Source of the DNA: Climacium dendroides
Taxonomy: Eukaryota > Streptophyta > Bryopsida > Hypnales > Climaciaceae
DNA length: 64,000 nucleotides
Assembly (NCBI GenBank): GCA_950106755.1
Contig: OX467090.1
Coordinates: 1,116,001 to 1,180,000 of the forward strand
Direction: 5' to 3'
The translations under genes and the position numbers were made by a program. Under the pieces are notes generated by a model that was given only the letters and a program-made list of their open reading frames with translations, made no database searches and had not been told where the DNA came from. Shown in pieces: positions 49,279-61,100 of the stretch; within the stretch, counting starts at the first letter, position 1, and every line of letters begins with the position of its first letter.

Positions 49279-50035
49279 ACTCAAGGAAGAAAAGCACGGA
49301 ATTCATAGACTCAAGGAAGAAAAGCACGGAATTCATAGAACCAAACTCTGCTCCCTCTTTGGGATGAACTCTCATACATCACATTGTATGAAATGTAATC
49401 TATGAGAGTCCTTCCCAAAGAATAGAGTAGATTTTGGTTCTACAAACTTCATGCTATTTTCATTTGAATAGCTGCACAGAATTTATAAAACCAAACTTTG
49501 CTCCCTCTTTGGAATGAACTCTCACGCACTACATTGTGTGAAATGCAGTCTATGAGAGTCCTTCCCAAAGAATAGAGTAGATTTTGGTTCTACAAACTTC
49601 ATGCTATTTCCATTTGAATAGCTGCACAGAATTTATAAAACCAAACTTTGCTCCCTCTTTGGGATGAACTCTCACGCACTACATTGTGTGAAATGCAGTC
49701 TATGAGAGTCCTTCCCAAAGAATGGAGCAAAGTTTGGTTTTATGAATTTTGTATAGCTATTCTAATGGAAATCGCATAAATGTTGGGCATGGAGTTTGTA
49801 GAACCAAAATGTACTCCATTTTTTGAGGACTCTCACACACTACATTGTATGAAATGCAGTCTATGAAAGTCCTCAAAGAATAAAGCACATTTTGGTTCTA
49901 CAAACTTCATACTATTTTCATAGAACCAAACTCTTACATCTCCCTTGAGATGAATTCTCACACACCACATTGTGTGAAGTGCAATCAATGAGAGTCTTCT
50001 TCAAAAAATATGGAAAAGCTTCTTTTACAAACCTT
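49279..50035. repeat. Array of about 150-bp units, each an internal inverted repeat
   Basis: CTCCCTCTTTGG-ATGAAC recurs at 49351, 49501 and 49651, exactly 150 bases apart; two more diverged units follow to about 50035. Inside each unit CTTTGGGATGAACTCTCA is matched in inverse by TGAGAGTCCTTCCCAAAG, so a unit folds into a hairpin of about 100 bases. The array is preceded by a perfect 30-bp duplication at 49279-49338. It could be an amplified MITE or a foldback satellite. Confidence 0.85.
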
Positions 50036-50109
50036 GTGCCATTCTATCCTAGTATCCCTGAGTGTGTTTGCGTTGTATACTTTATGATTCTATCACCTAT
50101 GAATACTGT

Positions 50110-51990
50110 TGTAGATAACCAAATAGGATGAAAACCTTGTTAATTTTTGAGCCATTTTGAGTGAAATGTGAAGGTTTTTGGTGCTTATTTGGTTGGTTGT
50201 ATTGTCCAAATGGGGTGTTTAGTCACTGGTTTTATTCCAAATGGGAGTTACTTTGCTACCTAGTTGGTTGGTTTGCGGGTTTAAGTTCCTAGTTAGGGAT
50301 CCAGTTAATGTTCCAAATGGGTGGCAGATGTTGAGTTCTGATTCGGTAGATGAATGACAAGTGGATGGTGTGTTCAGTTGAATTGGATGAATGACTAGTT
50401 GTTGGTTTTGAATGTATGTCATTGCTGATGTTTGGTGAAATCCCAAGTTGGAGGTAGTTGTCAGTTGACTGTCTTCTCTGATTTGGCAACTATCAATGCA
50501 AGTCCTATTAGGTTCCAAATGGTGTTCATTTTTCTTTTACCCACTATTGAGCGAATATCCAGTGCGTGTCCCAGTCGGTCAAGGTTGTGTAGCTTTTTTT
50601 TTCTTGCGTTTGCATTTGTGTGTGTGTGATTTCTAGTCGGGAATGGGTCTGTGTTAGTTCAAGTTGGTTTGGAGTGGTTGAGTATTTGAGTCTGTGTCCT
50701 AGTCAGGATGCATGTGTGCCAGTGTATGGTGGGTGTGTGAATGTGCAGGGTGGTGCAGATGTAGTGATAAAGGAATATCAAAATCGGTAATAATTTGGAG
50801 GAGAGTGTGTAATGGAGAATTGCGCAAGTTTGTATTTAAAGAGCTGAGAAGCAATGAATGCGTAATGTTCCAAGTTGGTGTAGATAGTTAGATTTAGTTT
50901 CCAAGCTTGGAATGATAGTTGGGGAGAAATGTTGAAATTCTATTTGGAAGAATTATGTGCTATAGTGTTCAATCTATAGTTGAGTACTTTGAAGTCCATA
51001 GATGATACTTGAACCAAATTGTAAAATTTTGATGAGACATTTTGAGCCTATTTGGGATTATCTTTTAGTTGATGGAGCAGTCATGTAGAACTTTTCATAA
51101 ACTATATTACAAATTGTTGTGAGAGCTTAGTTGGAGAATATAGCATAACAAATTGTAACGGTGATTTATTCATCAATTTGGTAATATGATATAAGTTCAA
51201 ACCGAATTGGTGGTGTTGAGTGGTATATGTGGAGTTGGAGATTGATATGTGAGCCTAATTGTTGTTTGTGAGATGTGTGGAATTTGAATGTGTTGTGTGA
51301 AGTTTTATAATAACCAATTTGGATTTTTGATGGATGCTGCTTCTACATGTGAACGTTTTCCAAGTTGGAATCTGTGTCAAACAATATCTGCACATGTGAT
51401 TACGATTGGAGTGTCCGGTTTTTTAACTAAGTTGAGTTCAGTGTGAGTAAGTTTCCAACTTGGAGTTCTGTGTGTGTCGTTGTAATAAGTTGGGAAGTCT
51501 TTAATTTGTAACAGTCCAAATTGGGAAATTGTGTAAAGTCTAAATGTTGTCTTTTGAGTGCCGAGTTGATTTATGATTTGTGTAAGAGGTTATGTATCAG
51601 AATTTAAGTAAGAAGCATCTGTAATCAAATCCTAATTCCAAGTTGGTGAGCAGAAATGTAAGTTCTGTTGATATGGTAGTTTCATTAAGCCAAGTTGTAG
51701 TATAAAAGTGGATATCGAGTTGGTGAAGAAAGATCTAGTGGTTCCCAGTTAGAAGCAATTGATCAACAAGGATAAGTCCAAATCGGAATATTAGAAGCAA
51801 GTTGTTGGTGTGTGACAAGACCAATTCGGGAGCTGCAGAGCTAATCCAGTCCATTAAAGAATTCCAACTTGGGAAATAAAAGATAAAAGATAAAGATAAA
51901 TAAGGATAAAGGATAAAGGAGAACAATTTGGGAGCTACTTAACCCTTGTGGCCTTTAAGAGTGGAGTGAAAAATTTAGTAGTTAGACATA
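50110..51990. repeat. CCAA/TTGG-rich tract, possible decayed LTR
   Basis: Words of the form TTCCAAGTTGGA, TCCAAATGGG, CCAATTTGG and CCAACTTGG occur some 25-30 times over about 1.9 kb, far denser than in neighbouring DNA. They stop just before LTR copy 3. No ORF looks coding. The spacing is irregular, so it is not a simple satellite. A decayed relative of the CCGG-rich LTRs is one reading. Confidence 0.5.
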
Positions 51991-53056
51991 ATCGTGTAAG
52001 GAAAACTGTTGCAGTACAAGGTAAGTAAATTCCCTGTTATACTCCCGAAAACTCCTTTAAAGTATAACTAAGTGACTCTAAAGATTGAACCCACGAGATC
52101 CTGTGAAGTATTTGGCTTCATTACACGATTTAGGATGAGTTAGCTTATAAACCCAACTTCTGGTTTCAGGTCAATTACCGGAAAAAACTATAATATCCGA
52201 AAAACGGAGAATTATCTTCCCACCACTATTCCGGTTCTACCAACTATCCGGTCTGAACAACAATCACAACCCCATGAGGCTATAATCCCCGATCCTGGTT
52301 ATTCCTGTAGACCGATCTGTTCCAATCTAACGGTACTCTTCTTGATACTACTCGGTTTAATTTATCCTCTGTTATACCATTAGAGGGTTCGCCCCTTGGT
52401 TTTTAGAGTGGTAGGCCCACTACTCCTTCCGTAACTTATAGTGGCTGAAGACCCACTATCCTATCTTCTAATCTCCTACTTACTACAGATCCGGTTTGGT
52501 CTTTCACAACAATCTGGGTATTAATCTGGACTGTAGGTCACACAAAGGCCCCCCGTACGATCCTCTGATACTACAACGACCTTGGGCACCCTCTCCTATC
52601 CGTGCGAAGTTAGGTGGTTACAAGTAAACCCGTCCATTCCAACACTTACTAGAGCTATTCCGTTTACCAAATATGGCAGCAAGACCTCACAGGAGATCGA
52701 ACACTCAACCAGATTTCCCACCCAGGAGTTCTAGCGCAAGTAGGGAATCCCTCCCTATCCGCCTAGCCTAACAACGGTTTTCTCACCCGGAATCTCAAAC
52801 TCTAGACATGTTGAGGAACTGAAGCGCACTCCCAACTCTTTTACTACCTACTCTCATACACTGGAACTTGAAGACTAAAATAAACCAATAGGAGAAAATG
52901 TCAACTCTTAACTCCCTCTTTGCTCTCCTCACTTCCGGTCATACAACAGGCACACACACTCCCATGGCACACACATACAACAGCAAAGCAAAACAGAGGA
53001 CACAAAGGAATTTTGCAAAAGAAGATTTTTTTCTCCTCCTCCCCTTCTCAGGGCAG

Positions 53057-53065
53057 GTTTATATA
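53057..53065 (-). promoter_or_regulatory. TATA-like box downstream of the LTR ORF, copy 3
   Basis: The minus strand reads TATATAAAC, followed by CTGCCCTGAG. It matches the box at 12947-12956 in copy 2 in both sequence and place. Confidence 0.45.
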
Positions 53066-53211
53066 CAAAACCAAAAAAGTGCAAAAAGGCAAAAAGCGTT
53101 ACGGAATCTAGCCGCATTTCTCGGCTGAACTTCCAATCCTACCTACCTACCTACTACCGGATAGAATCCGGTTCCAATCTAACTCCTCTAGTATGTATAA
53201 ACTTTTACTAT

Positions 53212-54885
53212 CTACAATCCTAACCCTAAGGTAGGACTCTTCGGCTCGGCTTCCATCCCCTCGAAGATTTCAATCAGGTTCCGGTTCCGTTCCCCATCCA
53301 TAGGTTTTGGAACTGGATCGGCTTGACCGGAATCGGGTGTGGATTCCAAATCGATGGCGGATTCTGGGGTGTTTGCCGGTTTAGACGCCTCTGCAGTCAT
53401 CTTGGACCTGGGAGTCTTTTCCTTCCCCTCTTCAGAAGCTGTCACATCTGGAAACTCTTCTGGTAGGGAGAGCTCCGACAGAGGGACCTCCTTAGCTCCC
53501 ATCAGTTTCCGACTACTCTCTTCAATCCGGTCCACTGAAATCCGTGCCTCCTTCACCGTCGTCTCTACCCGCTCCGCATAGTCCGTGAAAATCCTTACTA
53601 TTCTAGCACCGGATAGTTTCTTCTCCTTATGGACTTCGTCGTCGAATAGCTTGGCCTTGGTGGCGGCCACCCTGGATACTCCAAGAATGTCCTTCATCTG
53701 GTCCGCTATCCGTCGTATTTCCTCTGCTATCTCCCTCGTGGCGGTTGCATCCTCCCTCAGGACAAGATTTTCCACCTTCAAGGTATCCGCCTCTGTCTGA
53801 AGTCGGATTACTTCTTCCTCCCACCTCCGGTACTCGATCGGATCGGTAATACAGTCGGCTACCTTCGTTGGTAATTGGTTGTCTGGCGGCGCATCCACCA
53901 GTCTTCTGATCGCCTGCAGGGTCAGATGCTTCACCTCCCAATCTGCCCGGACACTAGAAAGAATGCCAATCAAATTATTGAATGGATCCCATAGATCCAT
54001 TTCTTCCTCCATAACACCCTTCCGTTTCTCATCTAGAGTTGACGAGCCATGACTTCGAGGTGTTCCTTGCCCATGGGGAGGAGTTGTCTTTTGTCGCTTG
54101 ATTGGCAGCATCAACTCTTCTTCCTCTTCCTCCGTTTCCGGATCTGAATCTGGAACCGATTCCGCTTCATCGTCTTCTTCTGATTCCCCATATTTCAAGA
54201 GAGCTCCCTGAGCCTTCCACTCCTTCTCCTCATTATTTGTCAGGAGCTGATGGTTGTGGTAGAGGTGGTACAAGTACGGGCATATGGGTGTAGCCCTACT
54301 CTTTCCTACCCTCCCTATGAGTTGGGTTACCAGATCAAAAATGATCCGGGCCCAATCCACGTTCCGGGTTCCGCTCAGAGAACCGAAAATGGTATTCCCT
54401 AGGGTGATTTTCACCCTCGTCGGTTTCTGTGGATGGAGGATCGGAATCAGAAACCTCAAAAGACGACGGTGTCGGTCGTTTATGCAGTCGTCAATTGCAT
54501 ATCCGTCCTTAGGGTTGGGAACGCCATGGAACTTCCCCCGGATGAATTCATCCTTCCGTTCAGCCATCCCAAGACCTCCTACCCGAAAATCATACACTCC
54601 TCTCCAGACTTCCTCAGTCCAGAGGGACGGATTCCCTCTCAAGGTGTTATCGAACTCATTGGACAATTTGCCCAAGAATTCTTTCACCATTCTCTCCTCC
54701 CGGAATCCCCAAGGTCTCTCAATGAACCCCGGGCAACCCATAGAAGTTAAGTCTTCTATGAGTTGGTCCTTCTCTTGTTCGTCTGAGGGAATCACCGGAA
54801 ATATCTTCCGGAGTTTCACCTCGACTGGACCGGATCCTGACGACCCCGTTTTCTTTCGACGTAGCAGCGGTATGGGGTGGATCAC
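53212..54885 (-). CDS. LTR-encoded coiled-coil protein, copy 3 (557 aa, intact)
   Basis: An uninterrupted ORF with the same order of parts as copy 2: N-domain with NPKDGYA and QKPTRVKITLGNTIFG, YHLYHNHQLL, an acidic linker with Glu runs, the basic patch IKRQK, a coiled coil, the IVRIFTDYAERVE helix and a Ser/Thr/Pro-rich tail. The C-terminal phrase MDGERNRNL is shared with copy 2 (TDGERNRNL), which suggests constraint on the tail as well. The start is uncertain because the first 15 residues differ from copy 2. No enzymatic motif was seen. Two intact ORFs in diverged copies argue that the protein was under selection while the family spread. Confidence 0.75.
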   Translation of the reverse strand: MIHPIPLLRRKKTGSSGSGPVEVKLRKIFPVIPSDEQEKDQLIEDLTSMGCPGFIERPWGFREERMVKEFLGKLSNEFDNTLRGNPSLWTEEVWRGVYDFRVGGLGMAERKDEFIRGKFHGVPNPKDGYAIDDCINDRHRRLLRFLIPILHPQKPTRVKITLGNTIFGSLSGTRNVDWARIIFDLVTQLIGRVGKSRATPICPYLYHLYHNHQLLTNNEEKEWKAQGALLKYGESEEDDEAESVPDSDPETEEEEEELMLPIKRQKTTPPHGQGTPRSHGSSTLDEKRKGVMEEEMDLWDPFNNLIGILSSVRADWEVKHLTLQAIRRLVDAPPDNQLPTKVADCITDPIEYRRWEEEVIRLQTEADTLKVENLVLREDATATREIAEEIRRIADQMKDILGVSRVAATKAKLFDDEVHKEKKLSGARIVRIFTDYAERVETTVKEARISVDRIEESSRKLMGAKEVPLSELSLPEEFPDVTASEEGKEKTPRSKMTAEASKPANTPESAIDLESTPDSGQADPVPKPMDGERNRNLIEIFEGMEAEPKSPTLGLGL

Positions 54886-55090
54886 CTCTCACACGGATTT
54901 CCTCACCGATTCTACCTCACCCGCTCCTAGCTGCACGTCCCGTTCCTTTCTTCTTTCTCCGATCTCAACCGGAAGTACTAAAATTCTATTGAGGCACACT
55001 CTCCTGTCACGAGGGTACCAAATGTTGTAAACAACATGAGGAGCGCCCAATCTCGCGAGGAAATGAAAGAGGTAAGACTGGCAAGCTTGG

Positions 55091-55101
55091 TCTTTAAATA
55101 G
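55091..55101 (-). promoter_or_regulatory. TATA-like box upstream of the copy 3 ORF
   Basis: The minus strand reads CTATTTAAAGA about 205 bases before the ORF start, matching CTATATAAAGCC in copy 2. Confidence 0.45.
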
Positions 55102-55379
55102 CCCTAGAACTCCGCCGTGGTCATAATGGCTATTTCCGGTTTGGCGGCTTGACGTCCGGTCCAACCCTAATCCGATTTCTACCCTAATTTTGGATGGGTT
55201 TCCGTTCCCGATCAATTAGAAATTTCCAACTGAATTGAATCCGGTCTACTTGCTATTTCATTTTTCGCGTGTATATATCCGATTTTCCTACGACTGGCAT
55301 TCCAATCCGGTTCTTCCCAACTACTTTCCGCTCTAATTTCTAGATAAACTGAACGAAACAAAAATTCACGTTGCGACAA

Positions 55380-57089
55380 AAACAATCATTTATGTGGTTT
55401 AAAGGACATATTTTTTATAATATTCTACAATTGCAATGACCTATTAAGAATTCCAAATAGAAGCAAACCTATTATATTAGTCTCCCTAGGAACAAACTTT
55501 TATTATTAGCTTGGGTTTGATTTTTTTAAATGACAATCTAAGTTTATCTACAACTGTATTCTTCTTCGTAGAGCCTAACAAAATGGGATTCCCTAACAAG
55601 ATTGGATCTATTTACAACCGCTATTCCTATCAACAATTGAAATCAAGGTCATTGCTACAAAATAGCAAGACAACAAGAACTCAACGTTCTCAGTCACTAC
55701 ATCTTATTGGATTTCTCCACCTCTACTATAATGTAGGAATAGCAATTTTTCCCATGATCTAAATGTATATACTACAAATGTGACCTACTTTTCAACATCT
55801 TCATTGCTTTCAATAGCTCATGCCCTCGACTATATCTATTGCTACTTGCAGATCTTTGGTAAAAAATCTCTCGCCTCTGCTTCTTCAAGGATACATTTCT
55901 AAGAAAGGTTAGAAAGCTCAAACGATCAAATTAAAATTCCAACAAAATTAGAATTGAAATTCTAAAGCAGTACGCTAGTGCATTGTTTTTATTACAATTC
56001 CAAATGAATGTGTTTGGGAAATCAATTGAAGTTCTACATTAGAAGGTTATTAAAATCAAAAATTCAAATGTAATTTGAATTACTTGAGTTGCATTCAAAT
56101 TCAAATTCAAATTCAAATTTGTTACTATTTCTCTCCTACATTCCATTTCAATTTGAATGTACATTCCATTTCAAATTGCATTTGCATGTCATGTTCAATT
56201 TCAGTTTGAAAGGCAATTTCAATTTGAAAAAATGGAAGTTAAATTCAATTGCAATAACAGTATGACACCCACTTTAAAATTCACATTGGAATATTGACTT
56301 TAATGTACATTGATTTCAATCAATTTAAATGAAAATAGAGACTTCTGCATTGAACCTGTTGAATTCATAATTCAACATCATAATAAACAAATTTCTGGGG
56401 AGGGTTTACATTGTATAAGTGAGCTTGAAACAACCTTCACTCATTTTAACTTTCTAACTTTCAAGACTTCAAGTCCATAAATTGAAGAATTCATGAAGTT
56501 GAACAAATTGCTTGTGTTTCCTAGAGAATATAACAATCATTATAGATTATTAGATTAATGAAAACAACATTAAATTCCTAATGCCTTACATTTGTAAATG
56601 ACTTATGAGTTATGACTTATTTGTTCAATATTGTCACTGTAGTATTCCAGATTATTTCCCGTATGTGATATGCAGAAGTTTACATTTCACAAAGAATCAT
56701 AATTTTATGATTATAGAAAATGATTGAAGAATTCACTTTTCTTCAATTATATATTTTTTAAAATCACCATAAAAATTCTCTTTTTTTCCCTCTATATATA
56801 TTTATAGTTTGTACACAAAGCACTCATAAGATGTAACAATGAGTCAATTACAAACATATTTGATGAAGAGAAATATCAAAATTCTAAAAGGGAGTAGAGT
56901 TCACAATTACGGGTAGGATTTATGGTTTCTAGGGTATAGGGTTTAGGGCATGGAATTGTTTTTTCAGTTTCAGATTGAAGGGGCAAGATTCCCGCCTTCA
57001 GTTTTTAAAGTTCTGATGTCCTCACCTAAAGATAGTGATGAACTGATGGTCTGCCACCTCACTTCTTTGGATTCTCTACTCACAAATAA
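55380..57089. other. AT-rich intergenic, nothing recognised
   Basis: Begins with the right-hand AAAAC duplication of LTR copy 3. There is a short ATTCAA-type repeat near 56094-56120. No gene was recognised. Confidence 0.4.
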
Positions 57090-57600
57090 TTGAGTTTGGA
57101 GAATCCAAATTTGTCTACCCGCTCGCTCAACGGACGGACCGACGGCCGTTCGGTCGGGGCGGACGAAGTCTGGCCGTCTGTCCATCCACCCGTCTACTCG
57201 GCGGACGGTGCACCGACCAAATGGTTGATGAAACCGTCGGCTCGTCCGTTGAGTGGACAGACCGACGGTCGATCGATCAGAGCGGACGAAGTCTGGCCAT
57301 CTACCCATCCACCCGTTCGCTTGGTGGATGGCCCGTTGGCAAGGCGGTCGGTGCGTCCATCCGACTCGTCCGTTCGTACATCGTTCTCGATCGTACGATG
57401 AAAGGTATGGACTCGTGTTGTCCGTCCGATCTTGCTGTCCGACCTTCAGGCCAACAGTGGTGTCCGCCCCAACAGTCAGTATAAAGAGTGCAACAGATGG
57501 CTCAGTCTGCACAATTGTTTCCCTTGTAGAGTGGGTGATCCAGCAGCAATTGGTCTCTGCGCGCCCCTTCCGACTTAGTGTGTGAACAATTCTAAATGAA
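57090..57600. repeat. GC-rich patch with a 123-bp imperfect duplication
   Basis: GCGGACGAAGTCTGGCC occurs at 57159 and 57282, 123 bases apart, and the surrounding 120 bases align with about one mismatch in five. The patch is packed with CGGACGG, CCGTCGG and TCGATCG words, unlike the AT-rich flanks. ORFs are open on both strands only because stop codons are rare in such sequence. It lies just upstream of the disrupted gene and could be its promoter or an unrelated repeat. Confidence 0.6.
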
Positions 57601-58177
57601 TAAGTTGCATTCATTCATTATTATAATCTAAAACCGCTACAAAGTAATTGCTTTAATTTTCAGGTAATAAATAGAAAAGGGTATTATGCCTCGGAAAGGA
57701 ATTCCCTTTCTTTCCAGTTCTTCAAAAAAAAAGTACGAAGGGGAAACCACAAGAGTTGGATTGGGAAGTTTACTTTGATGAATTCAATGTAGCAAAAAAG
57801 GGATGGGAGTACGAGTCCGAGAAAGTGTGGACTTGTACAATGTGCAAGAAATATGTGACCATGTCACACATAGCCAAACTCTGGCTAGCAAATGATAGTT
57901 TGGAGAAACAAGTGAGACGGTGGGAAGGCCCTATGAAGACGTGTACGAGTAGACACTTCGTAGAGAGATACAAAGAGATTTGGGCTGCTTCAAATCTAGG
58001 TCCTTCAAAGCCCATCATCATGAACTATTCTACCATGGCAATGATTTGGGCAAAGATTGTACTCCAGAAAGACGTTGACTGGCGTACAATTATAGGGATG
58101 AATAAAGCGACGAAAATGACTTGTCACTCAGCTGTGGTGTTTACCAACTGGCGTGGTGAAAGTGATTGCATGCCGGC

Positions 58178-61100
58178 TGTCGTACGCGTAGTTAGCCGTA
58201 AGTATCCTTACAATGCAAATGGTTGCAAGATGACACGAATTATCGTTCCAGGGAACTCTAGTATGATATCGATTGAATGAGAAGTATCCGGATTGTGACT
58301 ACTCACTTAATCTCCCTTATTTCACTTACCCTATCTCGTTCCGGAAACTTAGTACATTCCGGATTCCGTTCCGGATCCGGACACACCCGGATCCGAGTTC
58401 CGTCTTTCTTTCGTCATTGGTTTTTGTTGCTTCTGTTTTACCCTCAGAGGGTCTGCCCTTGATCTAGAAAGGGGTGGGGACTCACCACTTGTACAATTAT
58501 CCTCTCTGTACTCTAAATCTACTAAACAATACACCCAAGACAACACAGTTGTAGGAGGAGGGAGGAGTATTCTCTCACAGTTTCCGGATTGGCCGATCCG
58601 GAATCAGGTCACACAGAGCACTTTTCACACCTCTCTTACTACAACGACGGATTAGAACTTATAGACCCAAAAGAATAGAATCTCAAGGAAAAGACAATTT
58701 ACCAAGGGGGAGGTTGACAGACTTTCCGAAGTAGCGGGAGATCCTTTCCTTTGGCGGTTGCTTAACTCCGCACAGAACCCTCCTGGTTCCGGACTCGCAC
58801 GGACCTCTACCCTCTATTCCGGATTGCCGTTCCGGCAATTTAAAAGCATGTTGCACTTGCACTCCCTTACTCAGCTTTGCATTCCTTCTCACTAGCTCCA
58901 CCCCCAGACGATCTGTAGCTCAAGATCCGGATTCCTTCTCTCCCTCCCTTCTCTTTCTCCAGTCCCAGATCATACACCCGTGCATACACTCAGCCCAAAA
59001 GACCCTGTCTAAGCAAAAGTGCAGCTAAAGGTATCCTGGCTGACTTAGATTAAGAAAAAAAAATTGTAATACATACGTGAAAGCACTAAAATCCAATGGA
59101 GTAGGATGGAATGGAATGGCAGACAACTAACTTGCTTGCCCTTAAAATACTAATACAAAACCCAAAGTCAACTCCTAAAAGCCTGAAAAGGAAAACCCGG
59201 AAATCCAGGCCACCAATCCCTGAATCTCCCGAGATATCCGGAAAGATTGCTAACAACCGACCGAGATAACCGGATTTCCTTACTATCCGCCTAAAATTCC
59301 GGAAACCGGGTCCAAGCTCGGAACCCCACTCCGGATCCTCTACTTCTTCTCCTACCAATCCTAATGTCTTGGCTTCCGTCCTTTCTTTGAACGACTCCCC
59401 GCTTGGCTGGTAGGCGTCCCCTTCGTGTTCTTGGCTGGTGTAGTTTTTGCTGTGGCCCGAGTCTGGATATGGCGCGTTGCTGGAGACGGATCGCTGTCGC
59501 CTTCGGTTCCGGAAGTGGAGTGGGCACTCTCCTCGTCAGAATCTTCAATAACTTGGACTTCCTTCTCCTTCTCTGGTGTTGTATCCTCCAATGTCGCGGG
59601 TTCGCTTCCTTTCTCCGGCGTGGTCTCTTGCATGTGCACAAATCCTTTCGGATTAGTCCGAGCCGGATTGGTCATCCCACCGATCCGGTTGATGAGATCT
59701 CCCCTAACCTGCTGTCCCGGAACCTTGAATGATCCGGTCATCAAATTTGGCATTGTTTGTGCCTTGGGAACTTCCGGAGTTGAGAACTTAGATGGCACTG
59801 GAACCGTTTTCGCGCTAGACTCCGGTTCCGGTTTCGAGGCTGGCCTCAAATTCAACTCCGTCATCCGTATCTTACTAGCGGAAGGCTCGGCTGGTGTGAG
59901 TATCCCCCTCAGGCCCTCCATCCGGGTTGCCTGATCCGCCACTGGCTTTCCTGAGGTACTTGCGACAAAAGGAAGTTCCGGAAAGGTGGAGAAATCCATC
60001 GCATGGTTTGGGTCGATGGCCGCCAATAACTTCTGGATCTCCTTGAAAACTCGCTCTATTCTCGCGGTGAAGTCTACGAGGATGGTAACTACCTTGGTTC
60101 CGGTAATGTGGCCTTCTGATATCATCTTTGAGTCAAACAAGGCAGCTTTCGTGATGATGTTGGCTTTGATGTTGACTGCCCCGGTTAGATTCTTGACCAA
60201 CGTGAGAGCCTCCTTTTCTTTCTCCTTCGCAGCTACCATTTCTCCTTCCGCCTAATTCACCCGGGCATGGAGTAGATTCCGTTCCGCCTCCAACTTCTGA
60301 ATCCGCTCATCCCTCTTCTTCAGGTCCTCCGGCTTGGGCAGTCGCTTGACAGCTTCCACGATCTAATCCGGATCCACCTTCAATACTTCCGCGGTATCTA
60401 TCACCAAATCCGACAATCCGTCGTGAAGTACCTTGGCTTCACGTATCCACTCGAGCCCCGCATTGAAAAATGCGGATTCTGTTTCCATCTCAGGTCCCTT
60501 GCTGGACTCCCCCCTCTCCATTGTCGGTGGCTTGATTCTCGACCCCGGATCGGTTGACTTCCTCTTCTTGGTCCTTGGGTCGGTCAGACGTTCCTCGGGA
60601 AGCTCCTCCGGAAGTTCCTCTGGTTCAGACTCGACCGGATCCTCCGCTTCCTCCCCGGAAAGTCCGTATGATAAGAGCGTCTTTCCGGTGTCATACTGAA
60701 TTATTTCCGCCGCACTCAAAAGTTCCTGTTGATGGTACAGATGAAACAAATACGTGCTAACTGGACTCGCCTTAGCTCGTGTCACGTGATCCGCTAATTT
60801 AGCCACTATCCCGGCTATGACCCTACCCCAGTGCACTATCCGGTTCTCCATAGCCCCAAAGATAGTATTGGCCACCGTAATGGTAACCCGCGTTGGCTTT
60901 TCCAGATATAAGATCGGAATCAGAAACTCTAGGATCCGCCTATGTCTCTCGTCCTTACACTCGCTGATAGCAAATCCGTCCTTAGGGTTTGCAGTCCCGG
61001 TGAACTTCCCGGCTACAAAACGGTCCGTCCTCGATGCTAAACCGTTCCCACTCTTCCGGAACTGATAAACATCCGCCCAGATGTCCTCGGTCCACGCGAC

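Larger units (their letters stand above)
52007..55379 (-). mobile_element. ORF-bearing solo-LTR-like element, copy 3 (subfamily B)
   Basis: This 3373-bp insertion begins TGTTGCAGTAC and ends CACGTTGCGACA, flanked by the perfect duplication AAAAC (52002-52006 and 55380-55384). Layout on the minus strand matches copy 2: upstream region, TATA-like box, 557-codon ORF, second TATA-like box, about 1 kb to the CA end. Non-coding blocks shared with copy 2 include GTCACACAAAG-CCCCCCGTACGATCCTC and CCCACCCAGGAGTTCTAGCGCA. No internal LTR pair was found. In the ORF leader the minus strand reads ACAACATTTGGTACCCTCG (around 55010-55028), which resembles an LTR-end/primer-site junction but has no partner at the other end. 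Confidence 0.87.

Noticed and set aside
56970..57614. A 214-codon minus-strand ORF in the GC-rich patch
   Set aside because: Several frames are open on both strands here because stop codons are rare in this CG-rich duplication. The translation is Arg-rich and repetitive.
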